Shown here: in pieces, positions 38,320 to 50,295 of the stretch
Layout: every line of letters begins with the position of its first letter
Numbering within the stretch: position 1 is the first letter of the stretch
DNA from: Thermogemmatispora tikiterensis
Lineage (GTDB): Bacteria > Chloroflexota > Ktedonobacteria > Ktedonobacterales > Ktedonobacteraceae
Reading direction: 5' to 3'
Assembly (NCBI RefSeq): GCF_003268475.1
Contig: NZ_MCIF01000002.1
Coordinates: forward strand, 2,839,382 to 2,903,381
Length of the DNA: 64,000 bases
Program-made: the position numbers and the translations under genes
The notes under the pieces: generated by a model
Database searches by the model: none
What the model saw: only the letters and a program-made list of their open reading frames with translations
Told to the model about the DNA's origin: nothing

Positions 38320-38946
38320 ATGTCAGAGCGCCACACAGCGGGTGACGCCCCTCAACCACATGAGCACGAGGAGGATCTGGAGCGGCTGCTGCTGGAAGGC
38401 GTCAGCTCGCAGCAGCCGGAGCAGGCTCCTCCCTCCTACCCCAGGGAAGAGGGCAGCTCAACGTCAGCTGGCGGAGAAACGGGGCGTACGAGCGAAAGAG
38501 ATGGAGCGGAGGCAGAGGACGAGGAGGAGACAGAGACCACTCAGCCTGGAGAAGGCGACTTGCAGGGGGCGCTGGCCTTGTTCGCCGAGGCCGCCCAGGA
38601 CATGGCCACGGCAGGCTTGGAGCTGAACCTCGGTCGGCATTTCGCCTGCGTCGATTACTGTAACCAGGTGGCCGAGAAGGCCGCCCAGGCGGTGAGCCTG
38701 CTCCTTTTCGGACGTCGTTCCCCCTATAATCATGATCTGCGAGCCTTGGGCGAGCGTGTCGGCGCACCGGCTGAGATCCTGCACGATATGGAGGCTCTCA
38801 CTCCTTTCCATCCCGAAACCTTTTACGCTGATACGCCCCCCGAGGAGGCCGATGAGGTCATTAGTGCCTCCGAGGCCAACGACCATGTGCAGCGTGCCCG
38901 CCGTGTCTTGCGCTGGGCCAGGGGAAGGATCTTTACCAGCGCCTGA
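38320..38946 (+). CDS. HEPN-domain protein
   Basis: 208 aa. The first ~85 residues are acidic and low-complexity (EDEEETETT). The rest is a HEPN four-helix domain: ALALFAEAAQDMATAGLELNLGRHFACVDYCNQVAEKAAQAVSLLLFG, then RRSPYNHDLRALGERV and a final YADTPPEEA...VQRARRVLRWAR helix. RSPYNH fits the R-x4-6-H motif of HEPN ribonucleases. No MNT nucleotidyltransferase partner is adjacent, unlike typical HEPN-MNT toxin-antitoxin pairs. It may be a sugar/nucleotide-binding or RNase-type HEPN; activity cannot be decided here. Confidence 0.82.
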   Translation: MSERHTAGDAPQPHEHEEDLERLLLEGVSSQQPEQAPPSYPREEGSSTSAGGETGRTSERDGAEAEDEEETETTQPGEGDLQGALALFAEAAQDMATAGLELNLGRHFACVDYCNQVAEKAAQAVSLLLFGRRSPYNHDLRALGERVGAPAEILHDMEALTPFHPETFYADTPPEEADEVISASEANDHVQRARRVLRWARGRIFTSA

Positions 38947-39121
38947 TTGATTGACCGACTGAGCACGCGCCTTCTCCAGCGCAATCCAGCGGCGCGGGTC
39001 AGCGCCGACCCGGTTGCTTGCAGCGCTACGTCCTACCCATCCTCTATGAGGAGGATTCCCCTGGCGTCGTGAATCGGCTTCTATAGATCCTGAGTATTCT
39101 ATCAACTGGGAGGAGTATTTC

Positions 39122-41920
<2,799 letters not shown>

Positions 41921-41931
41921 ATACAGCAGAC

Positions 41932-41974
41932 GCGGGTCAGTCAATTAGCACTGTGACGCTGGCCCGCGGGCTGC
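41932..41974 (+). terminator. ppdK terminator
   Basis: 9-bp stem GCGGGTCAG/CTGGCCCGC (one G-U pair) starting 12 bases after the stop, followed by GGGCTGCTTTT. The long loop (18 bases) and short T-run make it moderate. Confidence 0.5.
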
Positions 41975-41998
41975 TTTTGAGCGCGCGAAGCTTCAGGC

Positions 41999-42043
41999 TG
42001 CGGGCAAATCCTCCCCGTAACAGGGTAAGGGGATTTGCCCGCA
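41999..42043. repeat. 13-bp perfect inverted repeat downstream of ppdK
   Basis: Arms TGCGGGCAAATCC and GGATTTGCCCGCA with a 19-base loop. No T-run follows. Together with the preceding hairpin and a promoter at 42164 this accounts for the 350-bp gap before the next gene. Confidence 0.6.
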
Positions 42044-42163
42044 TTGCTTGGTCTGCCAGAGCGGCGCTGGCTGCTGGGAAAGTTTACCTTTCCTCCAAGG
42101 CGAAGCAGGTGCTCTTGTAGGCCAGGGCCAACTCTCGCGGCTCACACATGGGCTGTTACAGCC

Positions 42164-42192
42164 TTGCCAAACGTGCTCTGGTTTATTATACT
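42164..42192 (+). promoter_or_regulatory. Promoter of the 42274 gene
   Basis: -35 TTGCCA (42164-42169), 17-bp spacer, -10 TATACT (42187-42192). Predicted start ~42199, ~75 bases before the ATG. Confidence 0.62.
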
Positions 42193-42273
42193 TATCTTGC
42201 TCTGCAAGGAGGAGTTTGATCGAAGTTTTGCTATCAGCTCGCTGGCTCATCTGGAGCAGAAGGATAAGGCTTG

Positions 42274-42957
42274 ATGCAATCAGATCCTCAGCAACAGAAT
42301 CAACCTGAGCAGCCGCCACTGGTTTCATCGTGGTCTCCTGCAGCATCAGGCCCGCAGCCTTGGCCCGCTGCACCGAACATGGTACCTCCAACATGGTTTC
42401 CTTCGCCACCATCAACGGCTTTTCCTTCTGGCATGGGTATGGGGCCGTTTCCACCCTACAGCGGTCCTGCGCCTCTAACAGCTGCTCCCGCTCCGCCCCC
42501 GACACTTCAGCAACCCTGGTGGCTGCCGCTGGCCATCACCTTCTTCATAGTAGCCAGTCTGGCCAGTTGCGGCCTTACTGCCTTCCTGGCTTTCCAGCAG
42601 GCCAGCCAGAGCCTCAGCCAGAGCGTCTCGCCAGCCGCCCTTGAAACGGCCCACCAGACGGTCGTGCAGGATTATTACACGGCTATCCAGCAGCAGCAGT
42701 ATCAATCAGCCTATATCGAGCTGGCAAGCGACGCCACAGTGAAAGGGCAGCATCTGGATCTGAATGGCTATCTTCAGCTCGCGCGCGCGCAAGATCAGCG
42801 CTTCGGCAAGGTCTCTGAATTCTCAGTGAATGAGCTGGACCCCTACCATTTCACTGTCACGGTCTGGCGCGACCTGGCAATCTATGAGGTTCATCTGACT
42901 TTTGCCACTCAGGCCCTGCCCACCCTCGATCGCATCACCTCGGTGGATGGGATTTAA
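42274..42957 (+). CDS. Single-pass membrane protein with external domain
   Basis: 227 aa from ATG 42274 (an in-frame TTG lies at 42271). A Pro/Gln-rich cytoplasmic N-terminus of ~85 residues (PPTWFPSPPSTAFP; TAAPAPPPTLQQ) leads to one TM helix (about 88-110). The external ~115 residues (ETAHQTVVQDYYTAIQQQQYQSAYIELA...SEFSVNELDPYHFTVTVWRD) look like an NTF2-like/DUF4878 fold. Function unknown. Pro-rich-TM-NTF2-like proteins of this shape are common in monoderm bacteria. Own promoter and terminator, so likely monocistronic. Confidence 0.75.
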   Translation: MQSDPQQQNQPEQPPLVSSWSPAASGPQPWPAAPNMVPPTWFPSPPSTAFPSGMGMGPFPPYSGPAPLTAAPAPPPTLQQPWWLPLAITFFIVASLASCGLTAFLAFQQASQSLSQSVSPAALETAHQTVVQDYYTAIQQQQYQSAYIELASDATVKGQHLDLNGYLQLARAQDQRFGKVSEFSVNELDPYHFTVTVWRDLAIYEVHLTFATQALPTLDRITSVDGI

Positions 42958-43010
42958 CCTTTCCCCGTTCCGGAGCCGCTCGTTGTAGAGGACCTCATCA
43001 GGATGGTTTA

Positions 43011-43033
43011 CTGGCCTGCTGCCGGCAGGCCAG
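43011..43033 (+). terminator. Hairpin after the 42274 gene
   Basis: Perfect 9-bp stem CTGGCCTGC/GCAGGCCAG with a 5-base loop, ~55 bases past the stop. No T-run, so possibly a weak terminator. Confidence 0.42.
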
Positions 43034-43117
43034 CAGAGAGGTCATGACGGCTCCTTCCTTGTGCTTGTGGTCACCTCGCCCCGGCCAGAGCTTGTTTCCC
43101 CTCCTCTTTTTCCCCTC

Positions 43118-43146
43118 TTGCGGCTCTTTTGCCACCGTGCTATCAT
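43118..43146 (+). promoter_or_regulatory. Promoter of the methyltransferase-endonuclease V pair
   Basis: -35 TTGCGG (43118-43123), 17-bp spacer, extended -10 TGC-TATCAT (43138-43146). Predicted start ~43153, ~50 bases before the methyltransferase ATG. Confidence 0.5.
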
Positions 43147-43204
43147 CGGGAGAGTATTCCATAAGAAAGCGCCCATCGCCGAGCCACGCGGAGCGGATCT
43201 TTCT

Positions 43205-43984
43205 ATGCAACGAGAGAGAGTAAACGATTACGATACCATAGCAGCCTTTTACGACATCGAACACGCACATTTCCTGGAAGACCTGGACCTCTATCGGGAC
43301 TTCGCCGAGCTATGCGGCCCTTACGGTCCTTTGCTGGAGGTGGCCTGTGGCAGTGGTCGTCTTCTGCTACCACTGGCCCGCGAAGGCTATGAGCTGACCG
43401 GGGTCGATATCTCGGCGCATATGCTGGAACGCGCACGCCAGCGGCTGGCTCAGGAGGGCCTGCTGTCACGAGTGACGCTGGTACAGCAGGATATGCGGGC
43501 TTTACATCTGGAGCAGCGCTTTCGGCTGGCATTTATCGCGCTCGGCTCCTTCGCCCACTTGACCACGCGTAAAGACCAGCAGCAAGCGCTGGCCCTGTTA
43601 CGCGCTCACCTGGTGACCGGCGCCACGCTCATCCTCGATCTCAGCAACGCCGATGCTCGCGCGATGGAAAATCTGAGCGGGCAGCTTCTGCATCAGGGGA
43701 CCTGGACATGCGAGGATGGCAGTCTTTTGACCCATTTCGTTTCTCCTGCCGCCTCCAACACCCGCCACATGCTGGAGCTAGTCCATTTCTATGATCAGTA
43801 CTGTCAGGGGGAAACGGTGCGCCGCACGGTGACGCGCACCACTTTTTATCTCTTTGAGCGCAGTGAGCTGGAATTGATGCTAGAGCAGGCGGGTTTTGTC
43901 GTCAAGGATGTCTACGGCAATTATGAGATGGCCCCCTACGAGCTGCAAAGCCCGCGCATGATCTTCATTGCGGAGGCACGATAA
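43205..43984 (+). CDS. Class I SAM-dependent methyltransferase
   Basis: 259 aa from ATG 43205; the longer GTG frame from 43061 would begin before the predicted promoter. Motif I (LLEVACGSGRLLLPLAREGYELTGVDIS), motif II region QQDMRALHLEQRFRLAFIALGSFAHL, and a beta-rich C-terminal half typical of small-molecule methyltransferases (YDTIAAFYD at the N-terminus). Substrate unknown. It ends 4 bp before endonuclease V, so the two are co-transcribed. Confidence 0.88.
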   Translation: MQRERVNDYDTIAAFYDIEHAHFLEDLDLYRDFAELCGPYGPLLEVACGSGRLLLPLAREGYELTGVDISAHMLERARQRLAQEGLLSRVTLVQQDMRALHLEQRFRLAFIALGSFAHLTTRKDQQQALALLRAHLVTGATLILDLSNADARAMENLSGQLLHQGTWTCEDGSLLTHFVSPAASNTRHMLELVHFYDQYCQGETVRRTVTRTTFYLFERSELELMLEQAGFVVKDVYGNYEMAPYELQSPRMIFIAEAR

Positions 43985-43988
43985 GCCT

Positions 43989-44741
43989 ATGAGAGCAGTA
44001 CGCCCCCTGCATGAGTGGAATCTGCCGCCCGAGCAGGCTGTCGCTCTGCAGAAAGAGCTAGCCAGCCGAGTGATTCGCGAGGATCGCCTGCCGCCCCAGG
44101 TTCAGCACATTGCTGGCGTCGATCTGGCGATTAATGAAAATAATGGCCTGGCACGCGCCGCCGCCGTTCTCCTTTCTTATCCCTCCCTGCAGCTGGAGGA
44201 GCAACATGTCTACGAAGAGCCAGTACGCATGGAGTATATCCCGGGCCTGCTCTCATTTCGCGAGCTGCCTTGCGTGCTGGGGGCACTCAATCTGCTGCGG
44301 CAGGAGCCGGACCTGATCATGGTCGACGGTCAGGGGATCGCTCACCCGCGTCGGCTGGGCATCGCTTCGCACCTGGGCCTCTGGCTGGATCTCCCTACAA
44401 TTGGATGCGCCAAATCGGTCCTGCGTGGCCACTACAACGAGCAGGAGCTAGGCGAAACAGTCGGTTCCTGGCTCCCTCTGCTCGATCACGGAGAGATCAT
44501 CGGTGCCGCCGTGCGTACGCGCGAGCACGTCAAGCCAATGATCATCTCTATCGGCCATCGGATCAGCCTGGAGACAAGCATCCGCTACGTTCTCTCCTGC
44601 TGTCGCGGTTATCGCCTACCCGAGCCGACGCGCCTGGCCGACCGGCTCTCAAAGAATAACGCCTACCGAGAGCCAGTCAGCAGACCCAAGGAGGGACAGG
44701 ATACACCCAACGAAGCCGTCCAGGATTCGCTCTGGCAGTAA
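43989..44741 (+). CDS. nfi: Endonuclease V (deoxyinosine endonuclease)
   Basis: Cleaves DNA near deoxyinosine and other deaminated bases in repair. 250 aa from ATG 43989. All family motifs are present: IAGVDLAI with the first catalytic Asp, EYIPGLLSFRELP with the wedge and the metal-binding Glu, MVDGQGIAHPRRLGIASHLGL with the next Asp, PTIGCAKS, and KPMIISIGHRISLETSI with the terminal metal-ligand region. The last ~30 residues are an unconserved tail. For a thermophile, repair of heat-driven deamination is a sensible role. Confidence 0.95.
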   Translation: MRAVRPLHEWNLPPEQAVALQKELASRVIREDRLPPQVQHIAGVDLAINENNGLARAAAVLLSYPSLQLEEQHVYEEPVRMEYIPGLLSFRELPCVLGALNLLRQEPDLIMVDGQGIAHPRRLGIASHLGLWLDLPTIGCAKSVLRGHYNEQELGETVGSWLPLLDHGEIIGAAVRTREHVKPMIISIGHRISLETSIRYVLSCCRGYRLPEPTRLADRLSKNNAYREPVSRPKEGQDTPNEAVQDSLWQ

Positions 44742-44819
44742 GTGCACTCTGGTCTGCCACCTGCACCACTCCCCGTCTCATCTAGAGAAGCGAGCAGGGC
44801 GGTGGGCCTCCTGGCCCGG

Positions 44820-46133
44820 TTAGCCGCCTTCGCCTCTCTCTTCTCCTAGCACCGGTTCGCGATAGAGAGGAAGAGTGAAATAGAAGGTTGTGCCCCGATT
44901 AGGGACTGTCTCAAACCAGATGCGACCTCCATGCTGTTCAATGATGAGACGAGCAATGGTCAGCCCCAGGCCATAGCCACCCATGCGGGACTGCATACTA
45001 TGGGTGGCTTGATAGAAGCGCTCAAAAACATGAGGCTGATCCTCGGGCGCAATACCAAAGCCGGTGTCCTTCACGGAGAGCAACGCCATCTGAGGATCAT
45101 CAGGATCGGGACAGGCCCGTAAGATTACGGTCCCACCCGGCGGGGTAAACTTAATGGCGTTCCCCAAGAGGTTAGCAAGCACCTGCTTAATCCGCTGCGG
45201 ATCAGCGCGCAGCAGCGGAGCGGGCAGTTCAATTTCCTTGCTCATGACGATCTCGGCCTTGCGTGCCAGCGGTAACAAGCTCTCCAGAACCTGCTGCGCC
45301 AGGACTTCCACGTTAACCTGCTGGAGCCGGATCTCAAAGTGTCCAGCATCGGAGCGTGCCATGAAGAGGACATCCTCAGCTAGCGAGAGCAGTTGCTGCA
45401 AAGCCTCGCTGGCATAGCCCAGGTACTCGCGCTGGGTATCGTTCAAAGGCCCCATTTGACCGCGCAAGAGTAGCTCAATAAAGCCATGCACAGAGTTGAG
45501 CGGCGTGCGTAACTCATGCGAGACCATCGATACAAAGTGCTCTCGCATGCGATTGGCCATTTTGAGAGCAGAGACATCACGCGCAAGGAAGAAGACATAG
45601 GGTTCTTCGGCAGTATCGACAGGGGTGACACTGACCGAGGCTTCCCAACCCTGGATAGCCTCGGGACCGAGTATGATCTCCTCGTTGGCCAGCGCCTGCC
45701 CTCCTTGTAAAACGCGCACCAGTGGACAGCTGGAGGTCCCACAGAGCTGCATATGGTCCAGGTTGCGACACCTGAGTACCTGGGCACAGCCCTGACCAAT
45801 GGTCGTAGCCGCCTCCCACTTTAAGATAGCCGCCGCTGCGGGATTAAAGGCCCGGAGGCGAAAGCAGCTGTCTAGCAGGAAGGCCACATCAGTAGTGGCA
45901 GCCAGTGCCTTCCCGGCACAGTCCGCTAGCAGCTCCATATTTGCCCGGACATCCCGCTCCGGTGGATGCCGCTCACGCACTACCTTCTTCCTACCTTCTG
46001 CTTCTCCCCGCGTGCGCGCTCGATCCCCAGATGACGACTGATCAATGCCGTCGGTACTGTTCAGCGGCTGAGCCTCAGCCACGACAGGAGCACGCTCCTT
46101 CACCCGAGAGCGGCGAGAGACCGATTTCACCAC
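44820..46133 (-). CDS. PAS-domain sensor histidine kinase
   Basis: 437 aa, no TM helix, so cytosolic. Residues ~65-190 are a PAS domain (DVAFLLDSCFRLRAFNPAAAAIL) with a cluster of cysteines (CAQVLRC...LCGTSSCPL) that could bind a metal or act as a redox switch. Then HisKA with HFVSMVSHELRTPLNSVHGF (phospho-acceptor His), and HATPase_c with the N-box NLLGNAIKFTPPGG, G1 DTGFGI, and G2 GGYGLGLTIARLIIEQHGG. It starts 11 bp after the response regulator gene, its cognate partner. Confidence 0.93.
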   Translation of the reverse strand: MVKSVSRRSRVKERAPVVAEAQPLNSTDGIDQSSSGDRARTRGEAEGRKKVVRERHPPERDVRANMELLADCAGKALAATTDVAFLLDSCFRLRAFNPAAAAILKWEAATTIGQGCAQVLRCRNLDHMQLCGTSSCPLVRVLQGGQALANEEIILGPEAIQGWEASVSVTPVDTAEEPYVFFLARDVSALKMANRMREHFVSMVSHELRTPLNSVHGFIELLLRGQMGPLNDTQREYLGYASEALQQLLSLAEDVLFMARSDAGHFEIRLQQVNVEVLAQQVLESLLPLARKAEIVMSKEIELPAPLLRADPQRIKQVLANLLGNAIKFTPPGGTVILRACPDPDDPQMALLSVKDTGFGIAPEDQPHVFERFYQATHSMQSRMGGYGLGLTIARLIIEQHGGRIWFETVPNRGTTFYFTLPLYREPVLGEERGEGG

Positions 46134-46144
46134 GTTCCCCCCTT

Positions 46145-46828
46145 TTACTTACTGACGAACTTATATCCGATACGACGCACAGAAATAATATGCCGTGGAT
46201 GAGCAGCATCCGGCTCTAATTTTTTGCGCAAACGGCCAATGTAAACATCAACAATATTACTATTATTCTCATTATCGTTCCAGACTGAAGAGAGAAGCTG
46301 ATCGCGGCTGACCACTTGATCGGGGCAACTCATCAGGATGCGCAGGACCTGCATCTCGGTACGGGTCAAGGGTACCTTAACGCACCCATTGATGACGACC
46401 TGCAGCTCAGCCGGGAATAGCTCGATCGAGCCAACGCGGATACTTTGACTCTCACTGCGCTTGCTACGCTTGATACGGCGGAGCACAGCCTGGACGCGCG
46501 CGACCAGCTCCTGATGATCGAAAGGCTTACAAATATAGTCGTCAGCCCCAATATGAAAGCCTTTGAGCTTAGACTCCATGCTATCCTGGGCGGTCATGAA
46601 GATCAGAGGGATATCGTAGCCCTCAGCCCGCAACCTGGCTGTAAACTCGAAACCGCTTTGATAGGGCATGGCAATGTCGAGAATCAACAGGTCAGGCTCG
46701 CGCTTCTGGATCATCTGCATGGCCCCGCGAGGGTTGTCCGTGACTTCAACTTCGTAGCCTTCCTGTTTCAAGGCAAACTGCACCAGCGCAGTTGTAAACT
46801 GGCTATCATCAACCACAAGGATATACAC
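46145..46828 (-). CDS. OmpR-family response regulator
   Basis: 227 aa from the GTG at 46828, which has GAGGGGAAG upstream and places YILVVDDSQ at the N-terminus. Receiver: acidic DD, phospho-Asp in PDLLILDIAMP, conserved Thr in LIFMTAQD and Lys in ICKPFDHQELVARV. DNA-binding winged helix at the C-terminus (VPLTRTEMQVLRILMSCPDQVVSRDQLL; VDVYIGRLRKKLE; ISVRRIGYKF). Partner of the histidine kinase next door. In the 321-bp gap upstream (46829-47149) I see no convincing promoter. Confidence 0.95.
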   Translation of the reverse strand: MYILVVDDSQFTTALVQFALKQEGYEVEVTDNPRGAMQMIQKREPDLLILDIAMPYQSGFEFTARLRAEGYDIPLIFMTAQDSMESKLKGFHIGADDYICKPFDHQELVARVQAVLRRIKRSKRSESQSIRVGSIELFPAELQVVINGCVKVPLTRTEMQVLRILMSCPDQVVSRDQLLSSVWNDNENNSNIVDVYIGRLRKKLEPDAAHPRHIISVRRIGYKFVSK

Positions 46829-47149
46829 AGTTCTTCCCCTCTTCAGCACGTAGTGCTCAGCCGCCGGGAATGGGGAAGGTCCGCAGTCCATCCAGCTTGG
46901 GGCTGCGTTCTGCCTCTCGGCCCGGCAGGATGAGCATGCTGTTCGGACACATCGCTATAGAAGCAAAGGAGCGTAGTAGCCTAAGCGGTAGCCGCATGCC
47001 ATGCCTCCTTGCATCCCTCTCCAGGCCAGGACAACCGACGGTCGTCTCTACTTACCACGGCCCATCAACAACGCGCCAGAGGTTGATCACCGTTCTCCTC
47101 CCTCTGTGCTTTGCCTCTGCCCCTTGCTTGGCTGACCGGGGGCAAAATA

Positions 47150-49198
47150 CTACGAGACGGCCTTCGCCGCCGCGCGTAGCTTCTCCACATAGACCATCAG
47201 AATAGCGATATCCGCCGGCGTGACTCCCTCAATGCGTGAGGCCTGTCCAACCGTACGTGGGCGCAAGCGGGCCAGCTTCTGCCGCGCTTCCGTCCGTAAA
47301 TGGGGAATGCTCTGATAATCAAGGCCCTCGGGAATCAGTAGTCCCTCAAGACGCTGGGCCTGCCGAACTAATTGTTGCTGTTTTTGAACATAATATTCAT
47401 ATTTGACCTGTAATTCAACCTCCTGCGCGACCTCGGGGGAGAGTGCGGGTAATGGCGGCTCAGCGTCCGCACCTTCCTCGTTCTGGTAGACGCGGCGGGC
47501 CAGCTCTGCAATCTGCATATAGTGCGTCTCGGGACGACGCAACAAATCGCGAGCTGAGGTCATTTGTCCCAGCGGAGCTATCCCAACCTCGCGCGCGGCA
47601 GATTCCACACTGCGAGAGGAAGTAAAGATCAGCTTGCTCAGGCGCCCCAGGGTTTGCTCAACCTGTTCGCGCTTGCGTAGCACCCGTGCATAGCGCTGCT
47701 CATCGATGAGGCCGAAGCGATAGGCGTAGTCGCTTAGACGCAAATCGGCGCTATCGGCGCGCAGGAGGAGGCGATACTCGGCCTGAGAAGTATGCAGGCG
47801 ATAAGGCTCGCTGAGGGGGCGAGTAACCAGGTCGTCGATCAGTACGCCGATATAGGCTTCGTGCCGACCCAGCACAAAGCCCGGCTCACCGCGGGCGTAG
47901 AGGGCAGCATTGATGCCGGCCATTATCCCTTGAGCTGCCGCCTCCTCATAGCCGGAGGTGCCGTTAATCTGACCGGCCAGAAAGAGGCCGGCTACGGCCC
48001 GTGTTTGTAGGGTCGGCATGAGTTGATAGGGGGGGACATAATCATATTCGACAGCATACCCAAAGCGGACAATCTCCACATGCTCCAGAGCTGGAATAGA
48101 GCGCAGCATTGCCAGCTGCACATCTTCGGGGAGACTGGTGTTCATTCCTTGTACATAGACCTCGCCTGTGCGCCAGCCCTCCGGCTCCAAAAAGACTTGA
48201 TGGGAGGCCTTTTCAGCGAAACGCACCACCTTATCCTCGATCGAAGGGCAATAGCGGGGACCGATGCCTTCGATGAGACCATTGAAGAGGGGAGAGCGAT
48301 GGAGATTAGAGCGAATCACCTCATGGGTGCGCTCATTGGTACGCACCAGGTAGCAGGGCAACTGCGGGCGCCAGCCGTGCAGGTCCTCATCGGTAACCGG
48401 GTAGACCGGGTTGGGACGCCCACCTGGCAGCTGCACATCGGCCCGCGCCGTTTCGTCCCAGGAGAAATAGAGGGGCACACGGCTGCCTGGCTGCGGCTCT
48501 GTCTTACTGAAATCGATGGTGCGCGCATCGATGCGTGGCGGGGTTCCGGTTTTGAAGCGGCGCACCTCCAGGCCAAAGGCGCGTAGCGAGTCGGCGACGC
48601 CCAGCGAGGGGCCTTCACCAGCGCGCCCGCCTGGCTGCGTCTTCTCGCCTACCACGAGGCGCCCGTTGAGGAAGGTGCCCGTTGTGAGTACCACCGCCTT
48701 CGCCTCATACTGCCAGCCAGTACTGGTCACGACACCACGAATAGCCGGACATCCATCCTGGCCCTGCTCGTAGAGAAAGTGCGTGATCGTCGCCTGCTTC
48801 AGATCAAGATGAGGCTGAGCTTCCAGGGCAAATTTCATCGCCAGGCGATAGGCCTGCTTGTCACACTGAGCACGCAGGGCCTGGACCGCTGGCCCCTTGC
48901 CGGTGTTGAGCAAACGGATTTGAATGAAGGTGCGATCAGTATTGCGCCCGACTTCGCCGCCCAGGGCATCGATTTCCTTGATCAGGTGCCCTTTCGCTGG
49001 TCCACCCATCGAGGGATTGCAGGGCATGAGCGCTATACTATCCAGGTTCATGGTCAGTAGGAGCGTCTTACGGCCCATGCGCGCGCTGGCCAGAGCGGCC
49101 TCGCAGCCAGCATGGCCTGCCCCGACCACGATCACCTCATAGGTGCCTCGCCGCTGCCCTTCGCCAGAAAGACTGTGAGTGCCTGCTTCGTTTGTCAT
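47150..49198 (-). CDS. mnmG: tRNA uridine-5-carboxymethylaminomethyl modification enzyme MnmG
   Basis: MnmG (GidA) works with MnmE to install the cmnm5 group at U34 of tRNAs, using FAD. 682 aa. N-terminal FAD motif [21 protein letters not shown], then [42 protein letters not shown], FPxx-type region [10 protein letters not shown], and [29 protein letters not shown] are all intact. The C-terminal helical domain ends with [21 protein letters not shown]. No mnmE, rsmG or parA lies beside it, so it stands alone here. Confidence 0.98.
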   Translation of the reverse strand: MTNEAGTHSLSGEGQRRGTYEVIVVGAGHAGCEAALASARMGRKTLLLTMNLDSIALMPCNPSMGGPAKGHLIKEIDALGGEVGRNTDRTFIQIRLLNTGKGPAVQALRAQCDKQAYRLAMKFALEAQPHLDLKQATITHFLYEQGQDGCPAIRGVVTSTGWQYEAKAVVLTTGTFLNGRLVVGEKTQPGGRAGEGPSLGVADSLRAFGLEVRRFKTGTPPRIDARTIDFSKTEPQPGSRVPLYFSWDETARADVQLPGGRPNPVYPVTDEDLHGWRPQLPCYLVRTNERTHEVIRSNLHRSPLFNGLIEGIGPRYCPSIEDKVVRFAEKASHQVFLEPEGWRTGEVYVQGMNTSLPEDVQLAMLRSIPALEHVEIVRFGYAVEYDYVPPYQLMPTLQTRAVAGLFLAGQINGTSGYEEAAAQGIMAGINAALYARGEPGFVLGRHEAYIGVLIDDLVTRPLSEPYRLHTSQAEYRLLLRADSADLRLSDYAYRFGLIDEQRYARVLRKREQVEQTLGRLSKLIFTSSRSVESAAREVGIAPLGQMTSARDLLRRPETHYMQIAELARRVYQNEEGADAEPPLPALSPEVAQEVELQVKYEYYVQKQQQLVRQAQRLEGLLIPEGLDYQSIPHLRTEARQKLARLRPRTVGQASRIEGVTPADIAILMVYVEKLRAAAKAVS

Positions 49199-49252
49199 TT
49201 GTTGCGTTCCGCCTACTTACATGTCATGTACATGTATAACGATCACTCTGGT

Positions 49253-49281
49253 ATTATGCCGCAGATAAAAAGGCACGTCAA
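49253..49281 (-). promoter_or_regulatory. mnmG promoter
   Basis: Minus strand: -35 TTGACG (49276-49281), 17-bp spacer, -10 CATAAT (49253-49258). Predicted start ~49246. Between it and the ATG at 49198 lie CATGT/ACATG repeats (49219-49237) that may bind a regulator. The rest of 49199-49784 holds only the tRNA-Leu promoter and a short tandem repeat. Confidence 0.6.
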
Positions 49282-49597
49282 TACAGCCACCGCCGCCTTT
49301 GACAAATTGCTCCTCAAGCTGCTCGCTAGAAGCGCATCAGCACAGCCTCCACACTCTAGAGGACTGGTCCAGGGAAACATACCCCCTCCTTGCCCATTGA
49401 CTGGAGCGTACCAGCACCATGATTGAGGGCTGGGCTGGCCTGACCCGACCCGAGCCGAGGAGAGGAGAGGCGCTGAAGAAAGGCCAGACAGGCGACATGC
49501 GGGCGATGTGGACGGTTAGGGCCACCAGCCCCAGGCTCAGGCGCAGCAGCTGGGGGGCAGGGGAACCGCATGTCTACCTAAGTGGGTAGGAGTTGAC

Positions 49598-49626
49598 TTG
49601 TCCTCCTCTCTCAGATCTGCTAGAAT
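49598..49626 (+). promoter_or_regulatory. Possible tRNA-Leu promoter
   Basis: -35 TTGTCC (49598-49603), 17-bp spacer, extended -10 TGC-TAGAAT (49618-49626). It leaves a ~150-base leader before tRNA-Leu, long for a tRNA. Confidence 0.45.
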
Positions 49627-49737
49627 TGCACTGGGATCTGTATTATTGCAGAGTTAACTCTGACGAGGGGGAGGAACGGTCAGGTCCGCTGGTAGGACAC
49701 GACGGCAGGCCGAAGCGAAGAGCATCCCCAGGAGCAC

Positions 49738-49764
49738 AGGTGCAACAGGTGCAACAGGTGCAAC
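49738..49764. repeat. 9-bp tandem repeat, three copies
   Basis: Three exact head-to-tail copies of AGGTGCAAC, 21 bp before tRNA-Leu. Confidence 0.8.
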
Positions 49765-49784
49765 CTGGTAAACCAGCAGACGAC

Positions 49785-49869
49785 GGGGCGATGGCGAAAT
49801 GGTAGACGCAGGGGACTTAAAATCCCCTGGGGTGAAACCCCCGTGTGGGTTCGAGTCCCACTCGCCCCA
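49785..49869 (+). tRNA. tRNA-Leu (anticodon TAA)
   Basis: Class II tRNA, 85 nt. Acceptor GGGGCGA pairs with TCGCCCC; the anticodon loop CTTAAAA has TAA; a short variable arm follows; T-arm GGGTTCGAGTCCC. Discriminator A; the 3' CCA is not encoded (ACC-T). Confidence 0.95.
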
Positions 49870-50012
49870 CCTGTTCCCTCTTGAGGCTCCACAGGCCCCC
49901 TCAGCCTCTTTCCCCACCAGCTCGCCCCAGGGCGCTTCACCCCCTTTTTCGGGCCTTTTTGCCCCTGATCCCCTGGGCTACACGGCCCTCCCACAACCCA
50001 AAGCTAACACAA

Positions 50013-50075
50013 TCCCCTGGGCCAGCTAACACCTTTTTCCACATCAGCTGCACCACTCCCCTGGGCCAGCTAACA
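50013..50075. repeat. 19-bp direct repeat downstream of tRNA-Leu
   Basis: Two exact copies of TCCCCTGGGCCAGCTAACA (50013-50031 and 50057-50075), 44 bp apart start to start. A partial third copy (TCCCCTGGGCTA) lies near 49969. The stretch 49870-50290 has no convincing gene. Confidence 0.75.
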
Positions 50076-50295
50076 ATCTCGTCACTCCTTTACCTTCCCA
50101 CCTCTCCCTCTCTCCCGACGAAGCGAGGGCAAAAACTTCCGTATCTGCTCCACAGGAGAATATCTCTCATGCCCCCTCCGAGCCTGAGCAAGGCAGGGAA
50201 GGTCCAGTCCTGCCTCATGCCAGACCAGTCGCGAGCGGCGGTTGCTCCTTCGCTGCTTTGTCTCTCCAGGCCCGGCACCTTTGCTTAAAAAAGCC

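Noticed and set aside
38320..38946. HEPN-MNT toxin-antitoxin pair
   Set aside because: No nucleotidyltransferase gene on either side; the neighbours are an intergenic region and ppdK.
42205..42230. AAGGAGGAGTTTGATC resembling a 16S rRNA 5' end
   Set aside because: The match is a few bases only and no rRNA sequence follows.
49593..49805. 70-codon plus-strand frame running into tRNA-Leu
   Set aside because: It reads through the 9-bp tandem repeat and into the tRNA; the composition is not protein-like.
50090..50278. Possible structured RNA on the minus strand
   Set aside because: I looked for RNase P, SRP RNA, tmRNA and riboswitch signatures and found none.
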